Shown: in pieces, positions 1 through 8,803 of the stretch
Layout of the letters: the number at the start of each line of letters is the position of its first letter
Numbering within the stretch: position 1 is the first letter of the stretch
Assembly (NCBI RefSeq): GCF_006547065.1
Contig: NZ_CP041243.1
Location: 682,001-746,000 of the forward strand
Reading direction: 5' to 3'
Origin: Brevundimonas sp. M20
Lineage (GTDB): Bacteria > Pseudomonadota > Alphaproteobacteria > Caulobacterales > Caulobacteraceae
DNA length: 64,000 nucleotides
Program-made: the position numbers and the translations under genes
Notes under the pieces: generated by a model
What the model was told of the DNA's origin: nothing
What the model saw: only the letters and a program-made list of their open reading frames with translations
Database searches by the model: none

Positions 1-1
1 G

Positions 2-994
2 GGCAACTACAGCCAGATCGGCACCCTCAGCCACGAGTTCTTCCACTCCTGGAACGTGGAGCGCATCCGCCCTCGCGAGCTGGAGCCCTTTGATTTCACC
101 CGCGCCAACCCGACCCCGTCCCTGTGGTTCGCCGAGGGCTTCACCAACTACTACGGCCCGCTGGCCATCCGCCGCGCCGGGGTGTCGAACATCGACGCCT
201 TCCTCGCCAACGTCGGGGGCCAGTTCAACGCCGTGCTGAACAGCCCGGCGCGCGGCTATGGGAACCCGCGGGAGATGAGCCTGCGCGCGCCCTTCGTCGA
301 CGCCGCCGCCTCCATCGACCCCAACAACCCCAACATCTTCGTCAGCTACTACACCTGGGGCGCGGCTCTGGGCTTGTCGCTGGACCTGACGCTGCGCGAC
401 CGGTTCCGCAACGTGACGCTGGACGACTACATGCGCTGGATGTGGCGTCACCACGGAGTCAACGAGGTCCCCTACACCACCGACGATCTCCGCAAGGGTC
501 TGGCCGCCGTGACCGGTGATCAGGCCTTCGCCGACGCCTTCTTCGCCCTCAGCATCGAGGGCAGCGAGCTGCCGGAGATCCAGCCCATGCTGGCGCAGGC
601 GGGCATCCTGATGCGCCCCCGCAATCCGACCGCCGCCTGGCCCGGTCCGGCCCGGCTTCAGGTCACCGGCGAGACGGTTCGCCTCGCCTCCGCCACCGTC
701 CCCGGCACGCCCCTCTACGTCGCCGGTCTGGAAAGCGGGGACGAGATCGTCGCTCTCGGCGAGACCGCCATCGACAGTCAGGCGGATTGGGATGATGCGC
801 TCAAGGCGCTGAAGCCCGGCGACACCGTCGCCGTCCGCTTCATTCAGCGGGGGATCGAACGCACCGGCCAACTGACCCTCGGCAACGATCCGAACGTCGA
901 ACTGGTCCGCATAGAGACCACCGGCGTCACGCCGACGCCGCAACAACTGGCCTTCCGCACCGCCTGGCTCGGCGCCGAGAGCGAGCAGCCCTGA
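2..994 (+). CDS. M61 family metallopeptidase with PDZ domain (5' end outside window)
   Basis: The frame is open from the first bases of the window, so the N-terminal part is missing. Near the visible start is the zinc motif HEFFH followed by SWNVERIRP, then WFAEGFTNYY, which supplies the third zinc ligand (Glu). This arrangement is typical of the M61 (glycyl aminopeptidase-like) family. After about residue 220 of the visible part a PDZ-like region follows (GLESGDEIVALGETAID). M61 proteins are usually about 600 residues, so roughly half is present. Members are commonly periplasmic, but the signal peptide cannot be seen here. The next gene starts 85 bases downstream on the same strand. Confidence 0.9.
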   Translation, partial: GNYSQIGTLSHEFFHSWNVERIRPRELEPFDFTRANPTPSLWFAEGFTNYYGPLAIRRAGVSNIDAFLANVGGQFNAVLNSPARGYGNPREMSLRAPFVDAAASIDPNNPNIFVSYYTWGAALGLSLDLTLRDRFRNVTLDDYMRWMWRHHGVNEVPYTTDDLRKGLAAVTGDQAFADAFFALSIEGSELPEIQPMLAQAGILMRPRNPTAAWPGPARLQVTGETVRLASATVPGTPLYVAGLESGDEIVALGETAIDSQADWDDALKALKPGDTVAVRFIQRGIERTGQLTLGNDPNVELVRIETTGVTPTPQQLAFRTAWLGAESEQP

Positions 995-1079
995 GCCCTC
1001 GGTCGAACGCCGCTTGCCAGCGGGGGCAGGGGGCGTTCAGTGTCGGGGTACGCAAATCCATGACCACCGGGAGTCCGTC

Positions 1080-2903
1080 ATGCTGGATCGTCGCCGTTTC
1101 CTTCTGAGCACCGCCGCCGGGGCCGGTCTGGCCGCCACGGGAGGCGCGGTCTTCGCGCAGGAGGCGGGGTCCGCCGACGCGGCCCTGTCGACGGTAATGG
1201 ACAAGATCACGCAGGAACACCTGCTCAGCTCGCCTGAGCTTCTGACCATGCTGGGCCTCGACAAGGGGCCGGGCGCGGCGATGAAGGGCCGGCTGGATGA
1301 CCGCTCGCTGGCGAAGCAGCAGCAGGACAAGGTCAAGTTCGTGGCGTCGATGGCGGCCCTGAACGGCATCGACCGCGAGGCCCTGTCGCCGCGCTTCAAG
1401 GTCTATCACGACACCGTCCGGTTCTTCGGCGAGACGGCGATTCAGGGCTACGACTTCCCCTATGGCGGCGGCATGTGGCCGTCGCCCTATACGGTCAGCC
1501 AGCTCGGCGGCGCCTACCAGAGCATTCCCGACTTCCTCGACAGCCAGCACTCGATCGACACGACCGAGGACGCTGAGGCCTATCTATCCCGCCTCTCGGC
1601 GCTGGCGACCGTCTTTGATCAGGAGACCGAGCGGATGCGCGCCGAGTTCGCGGCGGGCGCCGTGCCGCCCGACTTCGTCATCCAGCGCGCCACCGGTCAG
1701 ATGCAGTCGATCCTCGGCGCCGATCCCTCGAGCCTGACCCTCGTTTCCTCGGTCGCCCGCCGCGCGGCGGAGAAGGGGCTTCAGGGCGACTGGGCCGCCC
1801 GCGCCTTGGCCATCGTCAACGGCGAGGTCCTGCCCGCCCTGACCCGTCAGCGCGACACCTTGGCCGCCGCCCTGCCGTCGGCCGTGCACGACGCCGGCTG
1901 CTGGCGCCTGCCGGACGGCGACGCCTATTACGGCTACGGGCTGAAATTCTACACCACCTCCGCCCTGAACGGGCAGGAGATCCACGATATGGGTCTGGAG
2001 CAGGTGGCCGAGTTGAGCGCCCGGGCCGATGAACTTCTGAAGGCTCAGGGGCTGACGCAAGGCACGGTGGGCGAGCGCATAGCCTCCATCGGCAGCCTGC
2101 CGGGCCAGCTCTATCCCAACACCGACGAGGCCAAGGAACAGTTGCTGGCGGACCTCAACGCCCAGATGGCTACGGTCATGGCGCGGATGCCCGAATACTT
2201 TGGCCGCCTGCCGACCTCGGCCTGCGACATCCGCCGTGTGCCCAAGGAGATCGAGGCCGGCGCGCCGGGCGGCTACTACCAGTCGCCGTCACTGGATGGC
2301 TCGCGACCGGGCGCCTACTACATCAACCTGCGCGACACGGCCGAGTGGCCGAAATTCACCCTGCCGACCCTGACCTATCACGAGGCGGTGCCGGGCCATC
2401 ACTTCCAGATCGCTCTGCAGCAGGAAAAGGTCGACACGCCGATCCTGCTCAAGGTGCTGGGCTTCTCGGCCTATGCCGAGGGCTGGGGCCTCTACGCCGA
2501 GCAGCTGGCCGACGAGATCGGCATGTACGAGAACGACCCGTGGGGCCGGATCGGCTGCATCCAGTCGCTGATGTTCCGCGCCGCCCGCCTCGTGGTCGAC
2601 TCCGGCCTGCACTACAAGCGCTGGAGTCGCGAGCAGGGCATTCGCTACATGGTCGAGACCTTGGGCGATCAGGAAAGCTCGATCACCACCGAGGTCGAAC
2701 GCTACGCCGTCTGGCCGGGTCAGGCTTCCAGCTACAAGGTCGGCCACACCACCTGGGTGCGCCTGCGCGAACAGGCGAAGGCGACGCTGGGCGACCGTTT
2801 CGATATCAAGGGCTTCCACGACGTCGGCCTCGACGCGGGCGGCGTGCCCCTGACGGTACTTGAACGGGTCATCGACGACTGGGTCGCCAGCCGGCGGGGC
2901 TAA
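1080..2903 (+). CDS. Tat-exported DUF885 family protein
   Basis: 607 residues. The chosen ATG begins MLDRRRFLLSTAAGAG, a twin-arginine (RRRFL) signal followed by a hydrophobic Ala/Gly stretch ending at VFAQ, so export in folded form is likely. An in-frame start 22 codons upstream would bury the signal. The C-terminal half has HEAVPGHHFQ and then YAEGWGLYAEQL, the hallmark metal-site motifs of DUF885 proteins, which are thought to be metallo-hydrolases. No substrate can be assigned. The stop codon overlaps that of the convergent LysR gene. Family assignment is firm; function is inferred only at the level of a zinc-dependent hydrolase. Confidence 0.88.
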   Translation: MLDRRRFLLSTAAGAGLAATGGAVFAQEAGSADAALSTVMDKITQEHLLSSPELLTMLGLDKGPGAAMKGRLDDRSLAKQQQDKVKFVASMAALNGIDREALSPRFKVYHDTVRFFGETAIQGYDFPYGGGMWPSPYTVSQLGGAYQSIPDFLDSQHSIDTTEDAEAYLSRLSALATVFDQETERMRAEFAAGAVPPDFVIQRATGQMQSILGADPSSLTLVSSVARRAAEKGLQGDWAARALAIVNGEVLPALTRQRDTLAAALPSAVHDAGCWRLPDGDAYYGYGLKFYTTSALNGQEIHDMGLEQVAELSARADELLKAQGLTQGTVGERIASIGSLPGQLYPNTDEAKEQLLADLNAQMATVMARMPEYFGRLPTSACDIRRVPKEIEAGAPGGYYQSPSLDGSRPGAYYINLRDTAEWPKFTLPTLTYHEAVPGHHFQIALQQEKVDTPILLKVLGFSAYAEGWGLYAEQLADEIGMYENDPWGRIGCIQSLMFRAARLVVDSGLHYKRWSREQGIRYMVETLGDQESSITTEVERYAVWPGQASSYKVGHTTWVRLREQAKATLGDRFDIKGFHDVGLDAGGVPLTVLERVIDDWVASRRG

Positions 2904-3814
2904 CCCCCCGCCCGCGCCTCGATCACGGCGGGGTCCGCGTCGGCGACGGACATCAGCCATTCCCGGAACCGCCGGATCTTGGGCGAGCGCCGCCGCCCCT
3001 CGGGCCAGACCAGATAGTAGCCGGTGTGGAAGGACACCGTCTGAGGAAACGGCCGGACCAGCAGCCCGGCCCTGAGCTCCCGCGCGAACAGGATGGGCGA
3101 GCCCAGCGCCACGCCCTGATCGCCCAGCGCCGCCGCCACCTCCAGCACCTGATAGTCGGCGGTCAGGCGGATCGCCGGGCGGCGGCCCTCGCTCAGGCCC
3201 GCGACCGCGAACCACTCGGCCCACTCCTTCTCCATCCCGATCCGGGGCGCCTCCAGCAGGTCGCACGGCTCTTTCAGGTTCAGCCGCTCGGCCATCGCCG
3301 GGCTGCACAGGGGTGTGAAGATCGACGGCATGAACAGCTGGCTCTCCAGCCCCGGCCATTCCCCGTGACCCGAACGGATGCCGACATCGAACCCTTCGCG
3401 CGACAGGTCCAGCAGGGCCGGATTGGTGTCCAGCCGCACCGCCAATCCGGGGTTCGCCAACTGGAAGGCCCCCAGATGCGGCGCCAGCCACTGGCTCGCC
3501 AGCGTGGCCAGCGTCGTGATCGACAGGATGTGCTCGTCCGCCTCGGTCAGGTCGCTGATCGCCCGGCGCAGCAGGGTGACGGCCTCAGTCGCGGCGCTCG
3601 ACAGGCGCTCTCCGGCCTCGGTCGGCTGCACCTCTCGCGGCAGGCGGCGGAACAGGCTCTGGCCCAGCCGACCCTCCAGCGCCTTGATCTGCCAGCTGAC
3701 CGCGGCCTGGGTCATGCCCAGCTCCTCGGCGGCGCGGGTGAAGCTTCTCAGGCGGGCGGCGGCCTCGAACACCCGGATGGAGGCGAGGGGAATGCCGGAC
3801 AGGGGATCGGCCAT
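2900..3814 (-). CDS. LysR family transcriptional regulator (GcvA-like)
   Basis: 304 residues. The N-terminal winged helix-turn-helix spans about residues 10-68 (IRVFEAAARLRSFTRAAEEL, then TQAAVSWQIKALE), followed by a substrate-binding-type effector domain. The opening PLASIRVFEAAARL is like GcvA-type LysR proteins, but the regulated genes are unknown. It is divergent from a small gene starting at 3913, so the roughly 100-base gap between them should hold its promoter and possible autoregulatory site. Its TAG stop overlaps the TAA of the DUF885 gene. Confidence 0.9.
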   Translation of the reverse strand: MADPLSGIPLASIRVFEAAARLRSFTRAAEELGMTQAAVSWQIKALEGRLGQSLFRRLPREVQPTEAGERLSSAATEAVTLLRRAISDLTEADEHILSITTLATLASQWLAPHLGAFQLANPGLAVRLDTNPALLDLSREGFDVGIRSGHGEWPGLESQLFMPSIFTPLCSPAMAERLNLKEPCDLLEAPRIGMEKEWAEWFAVAGLSEGRRPAIRLTADYQVLEVAAALGDQGVALGSPILFARELRAGLLVRPFPQTVSFHTGYYLVWPEGRRRSPKIRRFREWLMSVADADPAVIEARAGG

Positions 3815-3899
3815 AAGCGAGCCTTATGAGGTGGCCGGCCAATCTGGTTTGTCCCGCCGACCTGTCAAGCCGATAGTCCTCTCACCGCCGACGCCGGAC

Positions 3900-3907
3900 A
3901 GAGGAGG
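3900..3907 (+). promoter_or_regulatory. Ribosome binding site deciding a small ORF
   Basis: AGAGGAGG, nearly a full anti-16S match, lies 5 bases before ATG 3913. This is the main support for the 43-residue gene that follows. Confidence 0.6.
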
Positions 3908-3912
3908 CCGCT

Positions 3913-4044
3913 ATGGAAGAGATGCACCACACGCATAAGGAACCCGCATGGGGCTGGATCTCGGTGCTTGAGGACTGGCGCCGCAGCCGCGCTCGTCGGC
4001 GTCTGCGCGCACAGCCCCGGTCCGACGCCGCGCACCGCCGCTGA
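3913..4044 (+). CDS. Small basic protein, 43 residues, unknown function
   Basis: Begins MEEMHHTHKEPAWGWISVLE and continues with an Arg-rich stretch (DWRRSRARRRLRAQPRSDA). A strong Shine-Dalgarno stands 5 bases before the ATG. The WxxVLEDWRRxRxRRRL pattern resembles the N-terminal part of DUF1127-type small proteins, but the usual C-terminal part is absent, so that link is weak. It is divergent from the LysR gene and could be a target of it. Inverted repeats follow immediately, consistent with a short independent transcript. Confidence 0.55.
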   Translation: MEEMHHTHKEPAWGWISVLEDWRRSRARRRLRAQPRSDAAHRR

Positions 4045-4100
4045 CCCTTTCCAACCCGGTACGCTACGGGGGAGCCTCCGCCCCCTGTCTCTGCCGTAGG

Positions 4101-4120
4101 GCTCCCGTCTCCGCGGGAGC
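4101..4120. terminator. Inverted repeat between convergent genes
   Basis: GCTCCCG (4101-4107) pairs with CGGGAGC (4114-4120) around a 6-base loop. It lies between the small + strand gene ending at 4044 and the - strand gene ending at 4145. No T-run follows on either strand, so it could be a 3' end structure or an attenuator rather than a strong intrinsic terminator. Confidence 0.4.
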
Positions 4121-4123
4121 CAT

Positions 4124-4164
4124 GGCCCGAACGCCGGGGTTCCCCTACGCCCGGTGTTCGGGCC
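4124..4164 (-). terminator. Long inverted repeat spanning a stop codon
   Basis: GGCCCGAACGCCGGG (4124-4138) pairs with CCCGGTGTTCGGGCC (4150-4164), 15 bases per arm with one mismatch and an 11-base loop. The loop contains the TAG stop (4145-4147) of the reductase-like gene, so one arm is coding. It has no T tract. It most likely marks the 3' end of the three-gene - strand operon. Confidence 0.55.
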
Positions 4165-5080
4165 GACCCGCTTTCGGCGGCACGATCAGGCCGTCCGCCT
4201 GCCGCAGCCGATTGTGGATGTCGGTGGCCGCGACGGCGGCTTCGGCGCTCGCCACCGCGATCTGGTTCAGCCCGCGCACCACATCCCCGGCGGCATAGAG
4301 CCCGGGCGTCGTGGTCTGTTGATGGGCGTCCACGAACAGCCGCCCGTCCTCTCCGGTCCTGGCGCCGAGGCCCTCCGCCAGCCCGGCGTTCGGCGAGGTC
4401 CCCAGGGCTGAGTAGACCAGGTCGAAGCTGCGGAAAGTCCCGCCCCAGCTCAGCGCCGTGACCCGATCAGCCTCCAGCCGCACATTGTCGATCGGGGCGC
4501 GGATCAGTTCGATCCCCAGTCGCTCCAGCTCATCGCCGCAAGCCAGGTCCTCCGGGCGCCCGATATGGATAAGCGCCACCCGGTCCGAATAAGTGCGCAG
4601 GAAGGCCGCCTCCCGGGCGCCCTTCTCGTCGGTCCCGATCACTGCCACGGCCTTGTCGATGGCTTCATAGCCGTCACAGATCGGACAGATGCGAACCAGC
4701 GACCGTTCGATGGCGCGCTCGACACCGGGCAGATCGGGATGGTGGTCGGTCACGCCGGTGGCCAGCAGAACGGCCCGGGTTCGCATCTCCCGTCCGTTCA
4801 GCCGGGCGACGAAGTCGCCGCCGTCGCGCGCCAGAGCGTCAACACGCCCGGCTTCGATCACGGCCCCGTACTCGACCGCCTGCTCCGTCATCCGTCTCAG
4901 GATGGCGTCGCCGGTGATGCCTTGGGGAAAGCCGGGCATGTTGTGGCTGACGGGTATCCAGCAGGCGCGGGACTGGCCCCCGTCGGCCACCAGCACACGT
5001 CGCCGGAACCGCGCCAGATAGGTCGCCGCCGTGAGCCCCGCGGGGCCGGCCCCGACGATCAGAACCTCCGCGTCGCTCAC
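4145..5080 (-). CDS. Thioredoxin-reductase-like NAD(P)/FAD oxidoreductase
   Basis: 311 residues. The GTG start at 5080 was chosen because it forms a GTGA overlap with the stop of the upstream gene and lies right before VLIVGAGPAGLTAA, the FAD-binding GxGxxG motif. CPIC (Cys 132 and 135 of this frame) is at the position of the redox-active CxxC of thioredoxin reductases. A second nucleotide-binding stretch follows (AVAVIGTDEKGAREAA), and near the end is GLYAAGDVVRGLNQI, the second FAD motif. Its electron-acceptor partner is unknown. It is the last gene of a three-gene operon with a DUF1176 lipoprotein. Confidence 0.85.
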   Translation of the reverse strand: MSDAEVLIVGAGPAGLTAATYLARFRRRVLVADGGQSRACWIPVSHNMPGFPQGITGDAILRRMTEQAVEYGAVIEAGRVDALARDGGDFVARLNGREMRTRAVLLATGVTDHHPDLPGVERAIERSLVRICPICDGYEAIDKAVAVIGTDEKGAREAAFLRTYSDRVALIHIGRPEDLACGDELERLGIELIRAPIDNVRLEADRVTALSWGGTFRSFDLVYSALGTSPNAGLAEGLGARTGEDGRLFVDAHQQTTTPGLYAAGDVVRGLNQIAVASAEAAVAATDIHNRLRQADGLIVPPKAGRPEHRA

Positions 5081-6222
5081 CCGCGCGTCCGCCACAGTGT
5101 CGGCCAGACGTCCGGGGTCATGCCCCAGCAATCGCCCATGGAGCGTTCCTCGGACAGGGCGAAGCCGCCGGTGGTCCAGGTCCAGGTGGTGATGGTTCCG
5201 CAGTCGCCGAGGCCGCGTCCACGCGGGAAGACGGTCAGTGTCCGGCGCTCCGCGTCATAGACCGGGTTCACCAGCCACGGACCCTGACCACCGATGTCGC
5301 CTTCCTTGCGGGGTGTGCGTTCGGGCAGGGGCGCCGGGCGAACATTCGAACCGTCCGGGCGGCTCAGGTACAGGACATAGGTGGCGTTATAGGCGCCGCT
5401 GCCGCAGGGCACGCCCCACAGCACCGTCTGCCCGTCCAGTCGCGCGCCGAGGATGGCCTGATTGAGCGTGTCGTTGCCCTCCGCCCGGCAGTCCTTGACC
5501 GCCTGCAATCCCTCGATGTTGGCGGGCAACTTCAGTCCCCTGGCGTCGTCCTCCAGCGGATTGGCGGCGCCTTCGAAGCCGCGCTGCGAGATCGCCGGAG
5601 CCGGTGTGGCTTGCGGCAGGGGCGGCGGCGCCGGAACGGCGGAGGCCGGACGGTCGCCGCGTCGGATCAGGGCGGTGGGGGTGTTCAACCGCCCCTGTCG
5701 CTCGTCGATCCACAACAGGGCCGCCGAGATGCCAGACGACGGCAGGTCCGCCGTCTGTGCGCCCGATGCCAGCGCCAGAAAGCGCGAGGCGGGCAGGGCG
5801 GCGATCACGGTCCGCGCCCGCTGCGCCTCGGTCTCACGACCTCCCCCGCGCAGGGCGTAGTCCCGTCCGTCGATCTTCAGCTTCAGCGTTTCGGGCGCCT
5901 TGTCCACGTCGCCGAAGGCCCAACTGCCGGCGGTCACGGTCGGCACGGCGTCAGGACCGGCGTCGATGGCGATGCGGAGCCAGCCGCTATCCGATCCGCT
6001 CCAGGCCACGCAGGCGTTGCCGTTGTCGCAGGCCGCGCGCCACTCCCGGAACTCGCGCATCTCCGGGACCGCCGCGACCGGCGTGGGCGACGGCGCGCCC
6101 GGAGCGTCGGCCGGCGCCTGGCTCGCGGCGCCCGCGACCGGCGTCGGGGCCTTGTCCGCCTCGTCCCGCCCACAGGCCGCCAGAGTGGTCGCCGCCGCCG
6201 CCGTCAGGATCAGATATCGCAC
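5077..6222 (-). CDS. DUF1176 family lipoprotein
   Basis: 381 residues from a GTG start. MRYLILTAAAATTLAACGRD carries a lipobox (LAAC, Cys 16), so lipidation and envelope anchoring are likely. A low-complexity Pro/Ala linker follows, then FREWRAACDNGNACVAWS, the opening motif of DUF1176 domains. The remainder matches the family (paired Cys, conserved GxCGTITTWTW near the end). No biochemical role is established. Its start overlaps the end of the upstream small gene, and its TGA overlaps the GTG of the flavoenzyme, so the three are probably co-translated. Confidence 0.82.
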   Translation of the reverse strand: MRYLILTAAAATTLAACGRDEADKAPTPVAGAASQAPADAPGAPSPTPVAAVPEMREFREWRAACDNGNACVAWSGSDSGWLRIAIDAGPDAVPTVTAGSWAFGDVDKAPETLKLKIDGRDYALRGGGRETEAQRARTVIAALPASRFLALASGAQTADLPSSGISAALLWIDERQGRLNTPTALIRRGDRPASAVPAPPPLPQATPAPAISQRGFEGAANPLEDDARGLKLPANIEGLQAVKDCRAEGNDTLNQAILGARLDGQTVLWGVPCGSGAYNATYVLYLSRPDGSNVRPAPLPERTPRKEGDIGGQGPWLVNPVYDAERRTLTVFPRGRGLGDCGTITTWTWTTGGFALSEERSMGDCWGMTPDVWPTLWRTRG

Positions 6223-6479
6223 GGGTCTTCCCCCCTGAATGTCAAAGCTTCGACGGGTTTCAGGACATGCGCGCCGTCCGGACCCCGATCTCCCTGATAG
6301 ACGCGGGATCGCCCCGACCGGTTCCGTCCGGTCTTTCGCGGATGCGGACGCCGGCCGGTGCGCAGGTCCCGCTCGTAGTCCGCCAGCACCCGCCGCATCA
6401 GTTCAGGGTCTATCAGAATCGGGGTCTCGCAGAAGGTGAGTATCCATTGCTCGGTGAGCGTCTCCACATCATCGTTCAT
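6210..6479 (-). CDS. Small protein, 89 residues, unknown function
   Basis: Starts at MNDDVETLTEQWILTFCETP. An alternative start lies 10 codons upstream. The sequence has an acidic N-terminal half and an Arg/Gly-rich centre (RTGRRPHPRKTGRNRSGRS). The 13-base overlap with the DUF1176 lipoprotein start argues that it is the first gene of that operon. I do not recognise the family. The roughly 205 bases to icd on the other strand should hold both promoters. Confidence 0.6.
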   Translation of the reverse strand: MNDDVETLTEQWILTFCETPILIDPELMRRVLADYERDLRTGRRPHPRKTGRNRSGRSRVYQGDRGPDGAHVLKPVEALTFRGEDPCDI

Positions 6480-6684
6480 GCGCCCCGTCGGTCTTGGTAA
6501 GCCAGTCACTGAAAGGCCAACGAGCCTTGACGATGCGGCGTTCAGCTTGGCCGCAGGCGGCTTTTTCAGGGCAGGGTGAACGGCGATAATCTGCCGCGTC
6601 CCCGCACGGGCTTTGCGCCCCGGCGCGACGGGGCTATACCCCCGCCGACCCTTTCATATTCCCCAAGGCAGAGGCAGCATCCGC

Positions 6685-7899
6685 ATGGCCAAGATCAAGG
6701 TCGAGAACCCCATCGTCGACATCGACGGCGACGAAATGACCCGCATCATCTGGCAGATGATCAAGGACAAGCTGGTCTTCCCGTTCCTGGACCTGGAACT
6801 GGACTACTACGACCTGGGCATGGAGCACCGCGACGCCACCGACGATCAGGTGACCATCGATGCGGCCCACGCCATCCAGAAGCATGGCGTCGGCGTGAAG
6901 TGCGCCACCATCACCCCGGACGAAGCCCGGGTGAAGGAATTCGGGCTGAAGAAGATGTGGAAGTCGCCGAACGGCACCATCCGCAACATCCTGGGCGGCG
7001 TCGTCTTCCGTGAGCCGATCATCTGCTCGAACGTGCCGCGTCTGGTTCCGGGCTGGACCCAGCCGATCGTCGTCGGCCGTCACGCCTTCGGCGACCAGTA
7101 CAAGGCCACCGACTTCCTGATGCCGGGCGCCGGCACCCTGTCGATCAAGTTCGTCGGCGACGACGGCGAGGTGATCGAGCACGAGGTCTTCAAGTCGCCG
7201 GGCGCCGGCGTCGCCATGGGCATGTACAACCTGGACGCCTCGATCACCGAGTTCGCCCACGCCTCGTTCGCCTACGGCCTGCAGCGCAACTACCCGGTCT
7301 ATCTTTCGACCAAGAACACGATCCTGAAAGCCTATGACGGCCGCTTCAAGGACATCTTCCAGGCTGTATTCGACGAGCACTACGCCGCTGAATTCAAGGC
7401 CCGCGGCCTGACCTATGAGCACCGTCTGATCGACGACATGGTCGCGGCCGCGATCAAGTGGTCGGGCGGCTTCGTCTGGGCGTGCAAGAACTACGACGGC
7501 GACGTGCAGTCGGACATCGTCGCCCAGGGCTTCGGCTCGCTGGGCCTGATGACCTCGGTCCTGATGACCCCGGACGGCAAGGTGCTGGAAACCGAAGCCG
7601 CCCACGGCACCGTGACCCGTCACTACCGCCAACACCAGAAGGGCGAAGCCACCTCCACCAACTCGATCGCCTCGATCTTCGCCTGGACCCGTGGCTTCAA
7701 GCACCGCGCCAAGCTGGACGGCAACGCCGAGCTGGACCGGTTCGCCGACACCCTCGAGAAGGTCGTCGTCGACACCGTCGAGGCCGGCTACATGACCAAG
7801 GACCTGGCCCTGCTGGTCGGTGACACCCAGTCGTGGCTGTCGACCGAAGGCTTCCTGGACAAGGTCGCCGAGAACCTGACCAAGGAACTGGCGGCTTAA
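6685..7899 (+). CDS. icd: NADP-dependent isocitrate dehydrogenase
   Basis: 404 residues, start at [20 protein letters not shown]. It catalyses oxidative decarboxylation of isocitrate to 2-oxoglutarate in the TCA cycle. [13 protein letters not shown] near the N-terminus, GTxFREPIIC-type substrate loop, and the [13 protein letters not shown] region are diagnostic of the homodimeric, eukaryotic-like NADP-IDH subgroup common in alphaproteobacteria. Length is normal. Monocistronic appearance: a hairpin-ended repeat element begins five bases after the stop. Malate synthase, the glyoxylate-branch competitor for the same carbon, is 35 kb away. Confidence 0.97.
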   Translation: MAKIKVENPIVDIDGDEMTRIIWQMIKDKLVFPFLDLELDYYDLGMEHRDATDDQVTIDAAHAIQKHGVGVKCATITPDEARVKEFGLKKMWKSPNGTIRNILGGVVFREPIICSNVPRLVPGWTQPIVVGRHAFGDQYKATDFLMPGAGTLSIKFVGDDGEVIEHEVFKSPGAGVAMGMYNLDASITEFAHASFAYGLQRNYPVYLSTKNTILKAYDGRFKDIFQAVFDEHYAAEFKARGLTYEHRLIDDMVAAAIKWSGGFVWACKNYDGDVQSDIVAQGFGSLGLMTSVLMTPDGKVLETEAAHGTVTRHYRQHQKGEATSTNSIASIFAWTRGFKHRAKLDGNAELDRFADTLEKVVVDTVEAGYMTKDLALLVGDTQSWLSTEGFLDKVAENLTKELAA

Positions 7900-7903
7900 T
7901 TGC

Positions 7904-8052
7904 CCTTCTCCCCTGCGGGGGAGAAGGTGGCATGCGAAGCATGACGGATGGGGGGATGCCGGAAACGGCGTCCCCCTTTCCAATTGTGGCGCGGACAGAG
8001 CCCCCTCAGCCGAGCGGCTCCGCCGCCCACCTTCTCCCCCGAGGGGAGAAGG
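7904..8052. repeat. Hairpin-ended intergenic repeat element, copy 1
   Basis: About 149 bases. It opens with CCTTCTCCCC (7904-7913), loop TGCG, GGGGAGAAGG (7918-7927), and closes with CCTTCTCCCC (8030-8039), loop CGA, GGGGAGAAGG (8043-8052). The two ends are also inverted repeats of each other (GGGGGAGAAGGTGG outward on both sides). A related element with the same ends is at 42146-42288. It contains no gene. The first hairpin directly follows the icd stop and could also end its transcript. Confidence 0.8.
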
Positions 8053-8106
8053 CCTTGGCCACCGACCCGGCCCGTGCATATCTGGTCCGGTTAACGGAGG
8101 GCGGGC

Positions 8107-8724
8107 GTGAAACTCATCGGGCGGCTTATTCTGGCGGCGATCATCATCGCGGTGATCAGCTTCTTCGCGGCGCCCGGCGTGGCCTTCTTCGCCGTTCGGT
8201 CGGCGGCGGACGCCAATGATGCGGCGGCCCTGTCGCGGCTGATCGACTACACCGCCGTGCGCCAGTCGCTGCGGCCCCAACTGACCGGGAATCCGGCGGC
8301 GCAGGCGCCGGCTCCGTCCTTCCTCGAAGACCCCATCGGCGCGGTGAGGCGTCAGTTCGAGCAGGCGGTTCCGGCGCTGGGGCCGACGCCCGACGCCTAT
8401 CTGACCCCCGCCGCCGTCGCCGCCCTGACCCGGGGCGAGGGCCGCTACGCCTCCCAGCGCACCGCCGCGCCGTCGGAGGGCGAGCGCCGTGATCCCTTCC
8501 CCGAGCCGGTCTTCTGGGGCGTGAACCGCGCCCGGATGGCGGTGACGGACGAGGGCGGCTCGAAGACCGTCTTCACCTTCGAGCGCAAGGGGCCGTTCGA
8601 ATGGCGTCTGGTCCACATCGGCCTGCCGGAGGGCGTCTCACCGGCGGCCCCGGGCGCGCCTGCCGACGACCCGGCGCCCGAGCTCCCTCCCATCGCTGGC
8701 AAAAGCGGCAAGACGGGCGGCTGA
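8107..8724 (+). CDS. DUF2939 family membrane-anchored protein (paralogue 1)
   Basis: 205 residues from a GTG start preceded by GGAGGG. A single N-terminal membrane segment (about residues 5-28, ILAAIIIAVISFFAAPGVAF) is followed by SAADANDAAALSRLIDYTAV, which is characteristic of DUF2939: a short helical region describing 'resources' before the soluble domain. The C-terminal half is a compact soluble domain ending in a Pro/Ala tail. Function is unknown for the family. The next gene is a paralogue, 79 bases away on the same strand. Confidence 0.78.
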   Translation: MKLIGRLILAAIIIAVISFFAAPGVAFFAVRSAADANDAAALSRLIDYTAVRQSLRPQLTGNPAAQAPAPSFLEDPIGAVRRQFEQAVPALGPTPDAYLTPAAVAALTRGEGRYASQRTAAPSEGERRDPFPEPVFWGVNRARMAVTDEGGSKTVFTFERKGPFEWRLVHIGLPEGVSPAAPGAPADDPAPELPPIAGKSGKTGG

Positions 8725-8803
8725 TCTTCCGCCCACTGGCTAAGCAGGCTCGACTCGGGCAACCGTAGCGGTGGGGAGGCGTTACGACGCCAGAGGGAAG
8801 AGT

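Noticed and set aside
7900..8106. The hairpins as ordinary intrinsic terminator of icd only.
   Set aside because: No T run, and the same ends recur at 42 kb as a paired element, so a repeat family explains them better, although termination remains possible.
6634..8616. 660-codon - strand frame across icd and the repeat element.
   Set aside because: Antisense to icd and DUF2939; crosses the hairpin repeat; no ribosome site.
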